Below are positions 1-9,507 of a stretch of 64,000 nucleotides of DNA, one piece after another; the stretch's first letter is position 1, and every line of letters begins with the position of its first letter. The stretch is from Nocardia macrotermitis. Lineage in GTDB: Bacteria > Actinomycetota > Actinomycetes > Mycobacteriales > Mycobacteriaceae. A program made the position numbers and the translations under genes. Below the pieces are notes generated by a model. That model did not search any database and was not told the DNA's origin. It worked only from the letters and a program-made list of their open reading frames with translations. The stretch lies in NCBI RefSeq assembly GCF_009604405.1, contig NZ_WEGK01000003.1, forward strand, positions 124,001-188,000, read 5' to 3'.

Positions 1-1
1 C

Positions 2-379
2 GCCGCGCTGCCCGAGCAGGCGGTGGGCCGCGTGTTCGTCGAGATCGCCGGTCCCGCAGACGAATTGGACTTCACCCGGCCGGCCGGTGTGGAACTGGAC
101 TGGGTGCATCGCGGCGACCGCGAGCCGGGTGTCGCCCTCGCCGAGGCCGTGCTCGCCGAACCATGGCGGGACGGCAAGGTGCACGTCTTCATCCACGGCG
201 AGGCGCAGGTCGTCATGCACGAACTGCGCCCCTACATCCGCAAGGAGCGCGGCGTCCCCGCCGATCACGCCTCCATCTCGGGCTACTGGCGTCGCGGCCG
301 CACCGAGGAGACCTTCCGGCAGTGGAAGCGCGAGCTGGCCGAGCGCGAGGGTGTCGAGCCGACCGGCGCGCGGCGGTAG
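2..379 (+). CDS. siderophore-interacting protein, C-terminal part (cut by window edge)
   Basis: The frame is already open at the left edge, so the N-terminal FAD-binding domain lies outside the window. The visible 125 codons fit the C-terminal NAD(P)H-binding lobe of the SIP/ViuB family, flavoenzymes that reduce ferric siderophores in the cytoplasm to release iron. Recognisable segments are GRVFVEIAGPADE near the beginning, VHVFIHGEAQVV in the middle, and the family-typical end SGYWRRGRTEETFRQWK. The stop at 377-379 is only 8 bp from the end of the convergent M23 peptidase gene. The family assignment is good; the substrate cannot be told from this half. Confidence 0.8.
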   Translation, partial: AALPEQAVGRVFVEIAGPADELDFTRPAGVELDWVHRGDREPGVALAEAVLAEPWRDGKVHVFIHGEAQVVMHELRPYIRKERGVPADHASISGYWRRGRTEETFRQWKRELAEREGVEPTGARR

Positions 380-387
380 GCCACCAG

Positions 388-888
388 CTAGGGCGGCCGC
401 CCCTGCACCGGTTCGAGGCGTAGCGGCGCGAGGTGAACGAGCCCGAGCGGATCGAGATACTCGCGCCCACGCCGCACTCCCCAGTGCAGGCAGGCTCCGG
501 CGCATCCCGGATGCCCGGCCTTCAGCACGCCCAGCACCTCACCTCGAAAAACCTTGCGCCCCACCGTAACCGACGCGCGCACCGGTTCATAGGTGGTCCG
601 CAACCCGCCCGCGTGATCCACCGAGACCACCGGCTTCCCCGCCACCTCGCCCGCGAACACGACGAACCCGTCCCCGGCCGCGAGCACCGGCTGCCCGGGC
701 GCACCGCCGAGATCGACTCCGCGATGCCCGGGCAGCCAGTCGTGCACCGGCCGATCGAACCGCCGCACCACCGGCGGCCGCGGATGCAGCGGCCAGTCGA
801 ACGCCCCGGCAACGGCTACGGCCCGGGGCATGGGCAGCAGCATCGGCAACACCAGCCAGCCCAGCACGATCGCGATGATCCAGCGCAT
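388..888 (-). CDS. M23 family metallopeptidase (cell-wall endopeptidase-like)
   Basis: Predicted exported peptidase of the LytM/M23 family, which cleaves peptidoglycan cross-links or acts as a regulator when degenerate. The protein starts with a hydrophobic signal/anchor (MRWIIAIVLGWLVLPMLL) followed by one compact M23 domain. The zinc-binding signatures are visible as HRGVDLG (H-x3-D) and HWGVR, with a central HAGGLRTTYEP strand. About 166 residues, so it is essentially one catalytic domain without LysM or coiled-coil additions. The ATG at 888 is preferred over an upstream start at 948 because the membrane segment begins right there and a GGTGGGG stretch precedes it. Divergent from rpsB, which is also seen in mycobacteria and relatives. 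Confidence 0.8.
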   Translation of the reverse strand: MRWIIAIVLGWLVLPMLLPMPRAVAVAGAFDWPLHPRPPVVRRFDRPVHDWLPGHRGVDLGGAPGQPVLAAGDGFVVFAGEVAGKPVVSVDHAGGLRTTYEPVRASVTVGRKVFRGEVLGVLKAGHPGCAGACLHWGVRRGREYLDPLGLVHLAPLRLEPVQGRPP

Positions 889-1253
889 GACCCCACCGTG
901 CCGAGCGCGAACGTGTCGCGAAACCCCGTCTTCGGCGAGTGTGGACAACTTCGACGCTGTGAATACGCACGTGTTCTGATTTGCCGAACACCGTGAGCGC
1001 CCCCCGCGCCCCGAATTCCACCGCGCGAGTCCCCGCGTTCACCTCGCATTTCTTTCCCGGAACACCCCGTTTAGGAGTTCCGCCCGCAAACTCGTAGACT
1101 GGTTCGGCGGTCCGCTCATTCCCGGGACCGACTTCGCGCGTCCAGCGCACAAGCCGTCGGCTGGTCCCCGTGCAGGGGTTCCGGCGGCCGTGGACGCCAG
1201 GGCAGAGGTCGCCGATCTCTGCGACAACCAGCAACGAAAGAGGATACGCAGCC
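889..1253. promoter_or_regulatory. divergent intergenic region, M23 peptidase / rpsB
   Basis: About 365 bp without a credible gene. It must hold the promoters for the leftward peptidase and for the rpsB-tsf operon. It contains an inverted repeat GTGTTC-N9-GAACAC at 971-991 and the rpsB ribosome-binding site GAAAGAGG at 1236-1243. I could not identify convincing -35/-10 pairs. Confidence 0.4.
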
Positions 1254-2093
1254 ATGGCTGTCGTAACTATGAAGCAGCTGCTCGACAGCGGCGCGCACTT
1301 CGGGCACCAGACCCGCCGGTGGAACCCGAAGATGAAGCGGTTCATCTTCACCGACCGCAACGGCATCTACATCATCGACCTGCAGCAGACCCTGACGTAC
1401 ATCGACAAGGCGTACGAATTCGTCAAGGAGACCGTCGCCCACGGCGGCACCGTGCTGTTCGTCGGCACCAAGAAGCAGGCGCAGGAATCCATCGCCGCCG
1501 AGGCCACCCGCGTCGGCATGCCGTATGTGAACCAGCGCTGGCTCGGTGGCATGCTCACCAACTTCTCGACCGTCCACAAGCGGCTGCAGCGCCTGAAGGA
1601 GCTGGAGTCGATGGAGCAGACCGGCGGTTTCGAGGGTCGCACCAAGAAGGAAATCCTCATGCTCACGCGTGAGAAGAACAAGCTGGAGCGCACCCTCGGC
1701 GGCATCCGGGACATGGCCAAGGTCCCCTCGGCCATCTGGGTCGTCGACACCAACAAGGAGCACATCGCCGTCGGCGAGGCTCGCAAGCTGAACATCCCGG
1801 TCATCGCGATCCTGGACACCAACTGCGACCCCGACCTGGTCGACTACCCGATCCCGGGTAACGACGACGCGATCCGCTCGGCCGCGCTGCTGACCAAGGT
1901 CGTCGCCTCCGCGGTCGCCGAGGGTGTGCAGGCTCGTGCCGCGCGTGCCAGCGGCGATGTGAAGCCCGAGGCCGGCGCCGGTGAGCCGCTCGCCGAGTGG
2001 GAGCAGGAACTGCTGGCGCAGGCGACTCCGGCCGCCGACGAGGCCGCGGAAGCCCCCGCCGCCGAACCGGCTTCGGCTGCCGCCGAGAGCTGA
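1254..2093 (+). CDS. rpsB: 30S ribosomal protein S2
   Basis: Structural protein of the small ribosomal subunit. The 279-residue product begins [19 protein letters not shown] and contains the S2 signature [12 protein letters not shown] followed by IYIIDLQQT, plus the second conserved block [19 protein letters not shown]. The C-terminal tail is A/E-rich ([20 protein letters not shown]), as in other actinobacterial S2 proteins. The open frame reaches further upstream, but ATG 1254 has a good ribosome-binding site at 1236-1243 and matches the family start. It is followed by tsf after 139 bp, the standard bacterial rpsB-tsf order. Confidence 0.98.
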   Translation: MAVVTMKQLLDSGAHFGHQTRRWNPKMKRFIFTDRNGIYIIDLQQTLTYIDKAYEFVKETVAHGGTVLFVGTKKQAQESIAAEATRVGMPYVNQRWLGGMLTNFSTVHKRLQRLKELESMEQTGGFEGRTKKEILMLTREKNKLERTLGGIRDMAKVPSAIWVVDTNKEHIAVGEARKLNIPVIAILDTNCDPDLVDYPIPGNDDAIRSAALLTKVVASAVAEGVQARAARASGDVKPEAGAGEPLAEWEQELLAQATPAADEAAEAPAAEPASAAAES

Positions 2094-2232
2094 CCGACGC
2101 GTCCGTGGCGGTAGCACGCGAGTTGCCGCCACAACCGGATTTGTTCACCGTGCCGGCCCTTCCTGTTCGGAAGCGGTCGGCATGGTGGTGCTACGACCTG
2201 ACCCACTCTCCCCGTTAAGGAGGCTCGCCAGG

Positions 2233-3057
2233 ATGGCGAACTACACCGCCGCTGACGTCAAGCGGCTCCGTGAGCTCACCGGCTCCGGCATGATGGACTG
2301 CAAGAAGGCCCTGGAGGAGACCGACGGCGACTTCGACAAGGCCGTCGAGGTGCTCCGCATCAAGGGCGCCAAGGACGTCGGCAAGCGTGCCGAGCGCGCC
2401 ACCGCCGAGGGCCTGGTCGCCGCGCAGGACGGCGTGATGGTCGAGATCAACTCGGAGACCGACTTCGTCGCCAAGAACGCCGAGTTCCAGACGCTGGCCA
2501 CCCAGGTCGTCGAGGCCGCCGCCAAGGCGCGCCCGGCCGACCTGGACGCGCTCAAGGCCGTCGACCTCGGCGGTAAGACCGTCGATCAGGCCGTGCAGGA
2601 GCTGGCCGCCAAGATCGGCGAGAAGCTCGAGCTGCGTCGCGTCGTTGCCTTCGAGGGCCCGGTCGCGACCTACCTGCACAAGCGCGCCACCGACCTGCCG
2701 CCCGCCGTCGGCGTGCTGGTCGAGTACCAGGGCGAGGGCGAGGGTGCCGCCGAGGCCGCTCGCGCCGCCGGTATGCAGGTCGCCGCGCTGAAGGCGAAGT
2801 ACCTGACCCGCGAGGACGTCCCCGCGGATCTGGTCGCCAAGGAGCGCGAGATCGCCGAGGCGACTGCCAAGGAGGAGGGCAAGCCCGAGGCCGCCCTGCC
2901 GAAGATCGTCGAGGGCCGGGTGAACGGCTTCTACAAGGACGTCGTCCTGCTGGAGCAGCCGTCGGTGACCGACAACAAGAAGACCGTCAAGGCGCAGCTG
3001 GACGCGGCCGGTGTCACCGTGACCCGTTTCGCTCGCTTCGAGGTCGGCCAGGCCTGA
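2233..3057 (+). CDS. tsf: translation elongation factor Ts
   Basis: Guanine nucleotide exchange factor for EF-Tu. The 274-residue protein starts [20 protein letters not shown] and continues with [19 protein letters not shown], the N-terminal UBA-like module and first EF-Ts signature. It contains the second signature [15 protein letters not shown]. The C-terminal dimerisation/core part ends [11 protein letters not shown] 2233 follows a near-perfect AAGGAGG at 2217-2223. A strong hairpin directly downstream (3076-3110) should end the rpsB-tsf transcript. Confidence 0.98.
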   Translation: MANYTAADVKRLRELTGSGMMDCKKALEETDGDFDKAVEVLRIKGAKDVGKRAERATAEGLVAAQDGVMVEINSETDFVAKNAEFQTLATQVVEAAAKARPADLDALKAVDLGGKTVDQAVQELAAKIGEKLELRRVVAFEGPVATYLHKRATDLPPAVGVLVEYQGEGEGAAEAARAAGMQVAALKAKYLTREDVPADLVAKEREIAEATAKEEGKPEAALPKIVEGRVNGFYKDVVLLEQPSVTDNKKTVKAQLDAAGVTVTRFARFEVGQA

Positions 3058-3075
3058 CCGGCCGGGATCGATTCC

Positions 3076-3110
3076 GGAGGGCTCCCCGTGCAGTGCGCGG
3101 GGAGCCCTCC
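3076..3110 (+). terminator. hairpin terminator after tsf
   Basis: A perfect 13-bp stem, GGAGGGCTCCCCG (3076-3088) with CGGGGAGCCCTCC (3098-3110), closes a 9-nt loop. There is no run of T after it, which is common for actinobacterial terminators. It lies 19 bp after the tsf stop and separates rpsB-tsf from pyrH-frr. Confidence 0.75.
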
Positions 3111-3253
3111 GTGCATCGAATCAGGGTCGGCTCCACATCCCGACCCGGCATAGGGCAGGATGGACGGAGCTTTTTGTCACCATCCCGTGCTCGCTGCGAC
3201 ACCGGATGGTCTTTTCGCGTGTGCATGGCGTTCCGCCCAGGAGAAGGAGACAG

Positions 3254-3982
3254 ATGTCGGACCCGGAACCGGCTCGTGAGGGCTATCGCCGAGTACTCCT
3301 CAAACTGGGAGGAGAGATGTTCGGCGGCGGCAACGTAGGGCTCGACCCGGATGTCGTGCAGACCGTCGCCGAGCAGATCGCGGAGGTGGTCGCGACCGGC
3401 GTTCAGGTGGCGGTGGTGATCGGCGGCGGCAACTTCTTCCGCGGCGCGGAGCTCGAGGACCGCGGTATGGAGCGGGCCCGCTCGGACTACATGGGCATGC
3501 TCGGCACCGTGATGAACAGCCTTGCGCTGCAAGACTTTCTACAGAAGCAGGGTGTGGACACCCGGGTGCAGACGGCGATCACGATGGGGCAGGTCGCCGA
3601 GCCCTACATCCCGTTGCGCGCCAAGCGGCACCTGGAGAAGGGCCGCGTGGTGATCTTCGGCGCGGGCATGGGTATGCCGTACTTCTCCACCGACACCACC
3701 GCCGCCCAGCGCGCGCTGGAGATCGGCGCGGAGGTCGTGCTGATGGCCAAGGCGGTCGACGGCGTGTTCAATGCCGACCCCCGGATCGATCCGGACGCGA
3801 CGATGTACTCCGAGATCACCCACAAGGAGGTCATCGAACGCGGGCTCAAGGTGGCCGACGCCACCGCCTTCAGTCTCTGTATGGACAACCAGATGCCGAT
3901 GCTGGTGTTCAATCTTCTGACCAAGGGCAATATCGCCCGCGCGGTGTCCGGTGAGAAGATCGGCACACTGGTTCGGTCCTGA
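3254..3982 (+). CDS. pyrH: UMP kinase
   Basis: Phosphorylates UMP to UDP in pyrimidine nucleotide synthesis; bacterial PyrH is a homohexamer of the amino-acid-kinase fold, activated by GTP. The 242-residue product carries the N-terminal motif [15 protein letters not shown], the glycine-rich [11 protein letters not shown], the [16 protein letters not shown] helix, [19 protein letters not shown], and the [15 protein letters not shown] loop. ATG 3254 follows GAGAAGGAGA at 3241-3250; the longer frame upstream is unlikely. frr begins 85 bp downstream, the usual pyrH-frr arrangement. Confidence 0.98.
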   Translation: MSDPEPAREGYRRVLLKLGGEMFGGGNVGLDPDVVQTVAEQIAEVVATGVQVAVVIGGGNFFRGAELEDRGMERARSDYMGMLGTVMNSLALQDFLQKQGVDTRVQTAITMGQVAEPYIPLRAKRHLEKGRVVIFGAGMGMPYFSTDTTAAQRALEIGAEVVLMAKAVDGVFNADPRIDPDATMYSEITHKEVIERGLKVADATAFSLCMDNQMPMLVFNLLTKGNIARAVSGEKIGTLVRS

Positions 3983-4067
3983 CGAGCGTCGGGAGCGGTT
4001 GTCTCGTGCGACACCCGCCCTCGTGATCCCGGAACCGACAACGACTAACGCTGTGGAGGAAACGGTC

Positions 4068-4625
4068 GTGATTGAGGAAGCACTCTTCGACTCCGAGGAG
4101 AAGATGGAGAAGGCCGTCACGGTGGCGAAGGACGACCTCGGCTCCATTCGCACCGGTCGGGCGAACCCGAGCATGTTCTCGCGGATCGTCATCGACTACT
4201 ACGGCTCGCCGACCCCGATCACCCAGGTGTCGAGTATCAACGTGCCCGAACCCCGCATGGTGGTCATCAAGCCGTATGAGACCGGTCAGTTGCAGGCGAT
4301 CGAGACCGCGATCCGCAATTCGGATCTGGGCGTCAACCCGACCAACGACGGCAACATCATCCGCATCTCGGTGCCGCAGCTCACCGAGGAACGCCGTCGC
4401 GAACTGGTCAAGCAGGCCAAAGGCAAGGGCGAGGACGCCAAGATCTCCATCCGCAACGTGCGGCGCAAGACGATGGACGAGCTGAACCGCATCCAGAAGG
4501 ACGGCGAGGCCGGCGAGGACGAAGTGGGCCGCGCCGAGAAGGAATTGGACAAGACCACGCAGAAGTACGTGGCGCAGATCGATGAACTGGTCAAGCACAA
4601 GGAATCGGAGCTGCTCGAGGTCTGA
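4068..4625 (+). CDS. frr: ribosome recycling factor
   Basis: With EF-G it splits post-termination ribosomes. The 185-residue length is exactly that of the family. Sequence features are the N-terminal helix [20 protein letters not shown], the conserved [11 protein letters not shown], the domain II segment [14 protein letters not shown], and the C-terminal coiled-coil helix with [10 protein letters not shown] and [14 protein letters not shown]. The start is GTG at 4068, placed by GGAGG at 4055-4059; upstream in-frame codons lie in pyrH-frr spacer sequence. cdsA follows after an unusual tandem repeat. Confidence 0.97.
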   Translation: MIEEALFDSEEKMEKAVTVAKDDLGSIRTGRANPSMFSRIVIDYYGSPTPITQVSSINVPEPRMVVIKPYETGQLQAIETAIRNSDLGVNPTNDGNIIRISVPQLTEERRRELVKQAKGKGEDAKISIRNVRRKTMDELNRIQKDGEAGEDEVGRAEKELDKTTQKYVAQIDELVKHKESELLEV

Positions 4626-4627
4626 CG

Positions 4628-4655
4628 GCCCCGGGCGCGAGTGCCTGCCCGGGGC
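4628..4655 (+). terminator. GC-rich hairpin after frr
   Basis: A 9-bp stem (GCCCCGGGC / GCCCGGGGC) with a 10-nt loop begins two bases after the frr stop codon. No T-tract follows. It may end or attenuate the pyrH-frr transcript ahead of the tandem repeat and cdsA. Confidence 0.45.
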
Positions 4656-4676
4656 GGGGACGGAGTGGACGGATAC

Positions 4677-4836
4677 GTGAGCGCAGCGAAGCGGAGTGAA
4701 CCGATAAGACAGCGCGCGTCGCGCACGGCGGAGCCGAGCGCCAGCGAGGCGGAGTCGTGAGCGCAGCGAAGCGGAGTGAACCGATAAGACAGCGCGCGTC
4801 GCGCACGGCGGAGCCGAGCGCCAGCGAGGCGGAGTC
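4677..4836 (+). repeat. two exact 80-bp tandem repeats ending at the cdsA start codon
   Basis: The unit beginning GTGAGCGCAGCGAAGCGGAG occupies 4677-4756 and again 4757-4836, with no visible difference. The cdsA start GTGAGCG at 4837 repeats the first seven bases of a third unit. Each unit encodes a 27-codon frame (VSAAKRSEPIRQRAS...) that starts with GTG and ends in a TGA overlapping the next unit's GTG, so two mini-frames and cdsA form a chain of GTGA overlaps. Inside the unit, GCGCAGCGAAGCGGAG and GCGCCAGCGAGGCGGAG are degenerate sub-repeats. Whether the small frames are translated is unknown. Confidence 0.9.
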
Positions 4837-5829
4837 GTGAGCGACGGGACAATCGTGGCCGAACAAGCCGCGGCCGACGAGGGCATGTCGGCGAGCGAAG
4901 CAGCCGGTACATCCGGCGCACCGGGTCAGGCGGTTCCCGCCGGTCCGGGGCAGGCGTCCGCCGAGGGCGAGCAGGTGCAGTCCGAATCCGAGCAGCCCGA
5001 GGCGGCGAAGTCCTCGCGGGCGGGACGCAATCTACCGGCCGCGCTGGCGGTCGGCTTCGGCCTCGGTCTGTCCCTGATCGCGATTCTGCTGTTCGCGCCG
5101 AGGATTCTGGTCGGGGTGATCGCGGTGGCGATCGCGATCGCCACCTGGGAGGTCGCCAAGCGGCTGCGGGAGGCCGACGTCCTGGTGCCGCGCATACCGC
5201 TGCTGGTGGGCGGGCAGGCGTTGATCTGGTTGGCCTGGCCGTACGGCGCCGACGGCGTCGCGGGGGCGTTCGGGCTGACGGCGCTGGGCTGCATGGTGTG
5301 GCGGCTGTTCGATCACGGCCTGGCCGCGACACCGCGAAACTTCCTGCGCGACACCGCGATCACGGTTTTCGTACTGGCTTGGATCCCGTTGCTGGCGTCG
5401 TTCGCGGTGCTGATGCTGTCCGAACCGAGCGGCAATCTGCGGGTGCTGACGTTCATGATCCTGGTGGTCTGCTCGGATGTCGGCGGGTATGTGGCGGGGG
5501 TGCTGTTCGGGCGGCATCCGATGGTTCCGGCGATCAGTCCGAAGAAGTCCTGGGAGGGTTTCGGCGGGTCCCTGGTGTTCTGCGTCATCGGTGGACTGCT
5601 CACGGTGACCCTGCTGTTGCAGGCGAATTCGATGATCGGCGTGCTGCTGGGCGTCGCGGTGGTGCTGGTGGCGACCTGTGGTGATCTGATCGAATCGCAG
5701 ATCAAGCGGGAGTTGGGCATCAAGGATATGGGCACGTTGCTGCCCGGTCACGGCGGCATCATGGACCGGCTCGATTCGATGTTGCCCTCGGCGTTCGTGT
5801 CGTGGCTGGTGTTGACCGCGCTTTTGTGA
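4837..5829 (+). CDS. cdsA: phosphatidate cytidylyltransferase (CDP-diacylglycerol synthase)
   Basis: Integral membrane enzyme that makes CDP-diacylglycerol from phosphatidic acid and CTP, the precursor of phosphatidylinositol, PIMs and cardiolipin. The first 65 residues are an acidic/Ala-rich cytoplasmic extension (GAPGQAVPAGPGQASAEGEQ), then about eight membrane helices. The family motif SPKKSWEGF and the C-terminal signature IKRELGIKDMGTLLPGHGG followed by IMDRLDS are intact. The GTG start sits at the end of the 80-bp repeats, with GGCGGAG just upstream; ATG at codon 17 is an alternative. It follows frr as in mycobacteria and relatives. Confidence 0.95.
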   Translation: MSDGTIVAEQAAADEGMSASEAAGTSGAPGQAVPAGPGQASAEGEQVQSESEQPEAAKSSRAGRNLPAALAVGFGLGLSLIAILLFAPRILVGVIAVAIAIATWEVAKRLREADVLVPRIPLLVGGQALIWLAWPYGADGVAGAFGLTALGCMVWRLFDHGLAATPRNFLRDTAITVFVLAWIPLLASFAVLMLSEPSGNLRVLTFMILVVCSDVGGYVAGVLFGRHPMVPAISPKKSWEGFGGSLVFCVIGGLLTVTLLLQANSMIGVLLGVAVVLVATCGDLIESQIKRELGIKDMGTLLPGHGGIMDRLDSMLPSAFVSWLVLTALL

Positions 5830-5945
5830 GTTCGGTTCCCCGCGAGGGGGAAGACTGCGTTCATCACGCTGTCGGGTATCGGTAATCTTGCGCGACTTGG
5901 ATGTGTCGCATACCGGTTCCCGTTTCTCGGCGCGAAGGTGTCAGC

Positions 5946-7622
5946 ATGCTCAACCCTCCCGGCCTCGCGCCGAATACCGGAATTCCCGAGGCGCTGGCCG
6001 CCCGGATGACGATGGACGAGCAGTACGACTGGCATCGGTCGTATCTGAAACGGCATGCGGTGAGCCGTCGTTCGATCCTGCGTGGCAGTACCGCGGCGGC
6101 GATGGTGGCGGGGCTGTCCTCGTTCGGTGCGCTCGCCTATGCCGAGGGTGCGCCACTCGCGGTGGCCGGGCGGCACACCGGATTCGGGCCGGACGCGTCG
6201 AGTCAGCTGCGGTTCTCGGCGCAGTTGTCGCGAAATCCGGGGCGCGCCAAGGTTTTTCTCGAACACGGTCCGACTCCGGCGTTGGGGGCACGGGTCGAGG
6301 GGCAGGTGCGTAACCTGCTGACCCAGATTCCGCGGACCGACGGGGGAGTGCTCGCGGCCGAACAATTCTACGTGCATGCGCCGGTGGATGGGCTGCCGGG
6401 GCGGATTCCGCACTTCTACCGGTGGCGTACGTCCGACGGTTTCGTGAGTGAGGTGGCGTCGGCCGCGCCGGCGATGCCGAGTTCGCGGGCGGCGTTGCTA
6501 CCGTTCCGGTTCACCATGATGGGGGATCAGGGGATCGACGACATGCCCACGCGGCCTTCGGGTTTGCGGTCGGGGGCCTACCGGAACAAGTACGGCGACG
6601 GCGATGCGCCCGGTGCGCGTAATGCCGAGGCGATTCAGCGGCAGATCGTCGCGTGTAATCCGGATTTCCATATTCTGGCCGGTGACATCACCTATGCCGA
6701 TCCCTCGCACGGTGGTGGGCCGGACTGGTTCGTGCCCAGCGGGACCTCGAAGAATCCGAAGATCGACGCGTACAACCCGTTCGTCTGGGACAGCTATTTC
6801 CAGGCCATCGAGGGCAGTGCCGCGCGGGTGCCGTGGATGTTCGCCACCGGCAACCACGATATGGAGGCGGTGTACGGCACGCACGGCTACGGCGGGCTGA
6901 CCGCGCGGCTGGATATGCCCGAGAACGGTCCGGCCGGTTGTCCGTCGGTGTATTCGTTCCGGTACGGGAATGTCGCGGTGCTCTCGCTCGATGCCAACGA
7001 GGCGTGCTATCAGTATCAGGCGAATCTCGGGTATTCCGGTGGGGCACAGAAGAATTGGCTGGAGCGGACGTTGGCGGGGTATCGCGCCGATCCGGCGGTG
7101 GACTTCATCGTGTGCTTCTTCCACGAGTGCGCCTACGCGACGGGCGTGGGCGGGGCCAGCGACGGCGGGGTGCGCGGGACGTTCGCGGAACTGTTCGATC
7201 GGTACGGCGTGGATCTGGCGTTGCAGGGGCACAATCACTGTTTCGAGCGCACGGATCCGATTCGTGGCGGGCGGGCGACGCGGGTCGCGGGGGACAACTC
7301 GATCGTCTATCCGGAAACCGACGGGACCGTGTACTACGTCGTCGGCGGGGGTGGGGCGGCGCACGGGGAGTTCGATTTCGGGGAGAGTTATCGCGGGCAC
7401 GTGTTGCCCGATACCGCGGTCGCTCGCAGCGGGGTGTGGGATGCGGACGGGAAGCAGCAGTTCGAGGCGGTGCAGTGGTCTCGGGTGCGGTACAGCCGGT
7501 ACTCGTTCATCCGGGTGGATGTGCGGCCCGGGGTGTTCTCCAGTGAGATGGATGTGATCGCCGTCGACGAGTTCGGGCGGGAGTTCGACAAGGTTACTTT
7601 TCGGCGGTTGGTGCGGCGGTAG
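5946..7622 (+). CDS. Tat-exported purple-acid-phosphatase-like metallophosphoesterase
   Basis: Predicted secreted metallophosphoesterase of 558 residues. A twin-arginine signal (RHAVSRRSILRGSTAAAMVA) around residue 40 ends in FGALAYAEG, so export is in the folded state. The N-terminal third is the fibronectin-like domain seen in purple acid phosphatases. The metal-binding blocks occur in order: MMGDQG, LAGDITYAD, ATGNHDMEA, CFFHEC and LQGHNHCFER, matching GDxG, GDxxY, GNH[DE], the VxxH position and GHxH. ATG 5946 is chosen over an upstream start at 5901 because it gives a normal Tat N-region. Likely phosphate scavenging, but the substrate is unknown. Single gene, no obvious operon. Confidence 0.85.
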   Translation: MLNPPGLAPNTGIPEALAARMTMDEQYDWHRSYLKRHAVSRRSILRGSTAAAMVAGLSSFGALAYAEGAPLAVAGRHTGFGPDASSQLRFSAQLSRNPGRAKVFLEHGPTPALGARVEGQVRNLLTQIPRTDGGVLAAEQFYVHAPVDGLPGRIPHFYRWRTSDGFVSEVASAAPAMPSSRAALLPFRFTMMGDQGIDDMPTRPSGLRSGAYRNKYGDGDAPGARNAEAIQRQIVACNPDFHILAGDITYADPSHGGGPDWFVPSGTSKNPKIDAYNPFVWDSYFQAIEGSAARVPWMFATGNHDMEAVYGTHGYGGLTARLDMPENGPAGCPSVYSFRYGNVAVLSLDANEACYQYQANLGYSGGAQKNWLERTLAGYRADPAVDFIVCFFHECAYATGVGGASDGGVRGTFAELFDRYGVDLALQGHNHCFERTDPIRGGRATRVAGDNSIVYPETDGTVYYVVGGGGAAHGEFDFGESYRGHVLPDTAVARSGVWDADGKQQFEAVQWSRVRYSRYSFIRVDVRPGVFSSEMDVIAVDEFGREFDKVTFRRLVRR

Positions 7623-7694
7623 CGTTCCGGGGCGAGCGCGTTCGGCGGTCCGGGTGTGCTCGGCGGTGGGGTTCGGCTGCGGTTGGTTCGGGTT

Positions 7695-8111
7695 TCAGGC
7701 GCGTTTGGCCGCGCGACGCAACTGAAGGATTCGCCAGCCGCCTGCCAGGCCCATGACCAGCGATCCCGCGATCAGTGACAGCAGGATGGTCACGCCCAGC
7801 GGGAGCTCGAAACTCCAGAAGAACAGCGTGACGCGGGCCTGATTCAGGTTCTGGAGGATGAAGATCAGCAGGACGATGCCGATGATCGCGGCGGCGACCA
7901 GGCTGACCCAGGTGGCTCCGGCGCGAGTGCGCAGCGGGTCCTTGCCGGTCGGGCGGGTGATGGTCGCGGGTGCGGTGTCGGGGGTCGTGGTGTCCGGGAC
8001 GGCGAGAGGTTCCGAGCTGGTGGCGGGCTCGGGGATCGTGGGTGATTCCGGAGCGGCAGACGCCCGCGGAGGAGTGTCCGGGCCCGAGCTCGATGCGGCG
8101 TCGCTGGTCAT
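7695..8111 (-). CDS. LapA-domain (DUF1049) membrane protein
   Basis: Small inner-membrane protein of about 138 residues. The first half is a disordered P/T/S/A-rich tail ([20 protein letters not shown]). It is followed by the LapA-type domain with two transmembrane helices ([20 protein letters not shown] and [18 protein letters not shown]) around the motif [19 protein letters not shown], and a basic C-terminus (LRRAAKRA). LapA proteins take part in envelope assembly in Gram-negatives; the role in actinobacteria is not established. The start is uncertain: ATG 8111 (used here), ATG 8129 or a GTG at 8177. Divergent from rlmN. Confidence 0.7.
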   Translation of the reverse strand: MTSDAASSSGPDTPPRASAAPESPTIPEPATSSEPLAVPDTTTPDTAPATITRPTGKDPLRTRAGATWVSLVAAAIIGIVLLIFILQNLNQARVTLFFWSFELPLGVTILLSLIAGSLVMGLAGGWRILQLRRAAKRA

Positions 8112-8260
8112 ACCTCGATGATTACCCATTGCTATCGGTTCTGCACGCAGGTTGGCGTCCGAAACCTCTCCGTGCACGGGTGTGTCTTCGCGCGCATGTG
8201 ATCGAGTCGACGGGGCCCGCGCCCCACCGCGCCGGATGTGGATGGGACACTGGTGAGGTT

Positions 8261-9370
8261 ATGGCTACCCCTCTCCCGCTCGTTTTCGATGCTCCGCGTC
8301 GCGGCATGCCGCCGCGGCATCTCGCCGACCTCAATGCCGATGAGCGGCGTAAGGCGGTTCAGGAGCTGGGGTTGCCCAAGTTCCGGGCCGATCAGATCGC
8401 CCGGCAGTACTACGGCCGGCTGGTGGCCGATCCGGAGCAGATGACCGATCTGCCCGCGCAACTGCGCGCCACGGTGGCCGACTCACTGTTCCCGCCGCTG
8501 CTGACCGAGGTCCGGCACGTCGTCTGCGACGACGGCGCCACCCGCAAGACCCTCTGGCGCGCGGGCGACGGCACCCTCCTCGAGTCGGTCCTGATGCGCT
8601 ACCCCGACCGCAACACCCTGTGCATCTCCAGCCAGGCCGGCTGCGGTATGGCGTGCCCCTTCTGCGCCACCGGCCAGGGCGGCCTCAACCGCAACCTGTC
8701 CACCGCCGAAATCGTCGACCAGGTCCGCGCCGCAGCGGCCGCCCTCCGCGACAACGAGGTCCCCGGCGGCCCCGGCCGCCTGTCCAACATCGTGTTCATG
8801 GGCATGGGTGAGCCGTTGGCGAACTACAAGCGTGTGGTGAATGCGGTGCGTCGTATCACTTCTGCGTCTCCGGATGGTTTGGGTATTTCGCAGCGCAGTG
8901 TGGTGGTGTCGACGGTTGGTCTGGCTCCGGCGATCCGCAAGCTTGCTGATGAGGGTTTGTCGGTGACTTTGGCTGTGTCGTTGCATACTCCGGATGATGA
9001 GTTGCGGGATACGTTGGTGCCGGTGAACAATCGTTGGTCGGTGTCCGAAGTTCTTGATGCGGCAAGGTATTACGCGGATAGGTCGGGTCGTCGGGTGTCG
9101 GTCGAGTATGCGTTGATTCGTGATGTGAACGATCAGCCGTGGCGTGCGGATCTGTTGGGTTCGAAGTTGCACAGGGCTTTGGGTTCGCGGGTTCATGTGA
9201 ATCTGATTCCGTTGAATCCGACGCCGGGTTCGGAGTGGGATGCGTCGCCGAAACCTGTTGAGCGAGAGTTTGTTCGGCGGGTGGAGGCGCAGGGGGTGGC
9301 GTGTACGGTGCGTGATACGCGGGGGCAGGAGATCGCTGCGGCGTGTGGACAGCTCGCCGCCGAAGGCTAG
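8261..9370 (+). CDS. rlmN: dual-specificity 23S rRNA/tRNA adenine-C2 methyltransferase RlmN
   Basis: Radical-SAM enzyme that methylates C2 of adenine in 23S rRNA and certain tRNAs. The 369-residue protein has the SAM cluster motif CGMACPFC (Cys 128/132/135), the [11 protein letters not shown] loop, and both mechanistic cysteines near the end ([19 protein letters not shown]). All key residues are present, so it should be active. The gene is chimeric: codons up to about 182 are GC3-rich, but from 8807 onward third positions are often T or G. Two further copies of this 3' half lie downstream (11769-12263 and 12882-13057), which suggests that an integrating element replaced the native 3' end. Confidence 0.95.
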   Translation: MATPLPLVFDAPRRGMPPRHLADLNADERRKAVQELGLPKFRADQIARQYYGRLVADPEQMTDLPAQLRATVADSLFPPLLTEVRHVVCDDGATRKTLWRAGDGTLLESVLMRYPDRNTLCISSQAGCGMACPFCATGQGGLNRNLSTAEIVDQVRAAAAALRDNEVPGGPGRLSNIVFMGMGEPLANYKRVVNAVRRITSASPDGLGISQRSVVVSTVGLAPAIRKLADEGLSVTLAVSLHTPDDELRDTLVPVNNRWSVSEVLDAARYYADRSGRRVSVEYALIRDVNDQPWRADLLGSKLHRALGSRVHVNLIPLNPTPGSEWDASPKPVEREFVRRVEAQGVACTVRDTRGQEIAAACGQLAAEG

Positions 9371-9507
9371 GCAGTCGTTCGCAATCGATTCCCTTGGGCC
9401 ACGCCGGTTGCACAGAGACTGTCGTCGGATCTGGTGCGAACCTGCGGCTGAGATAGAAGGGAACAGATTCTCCATCGCAGGCTGTAACGCCCAAGGGCCA
9501 CAGTCGT

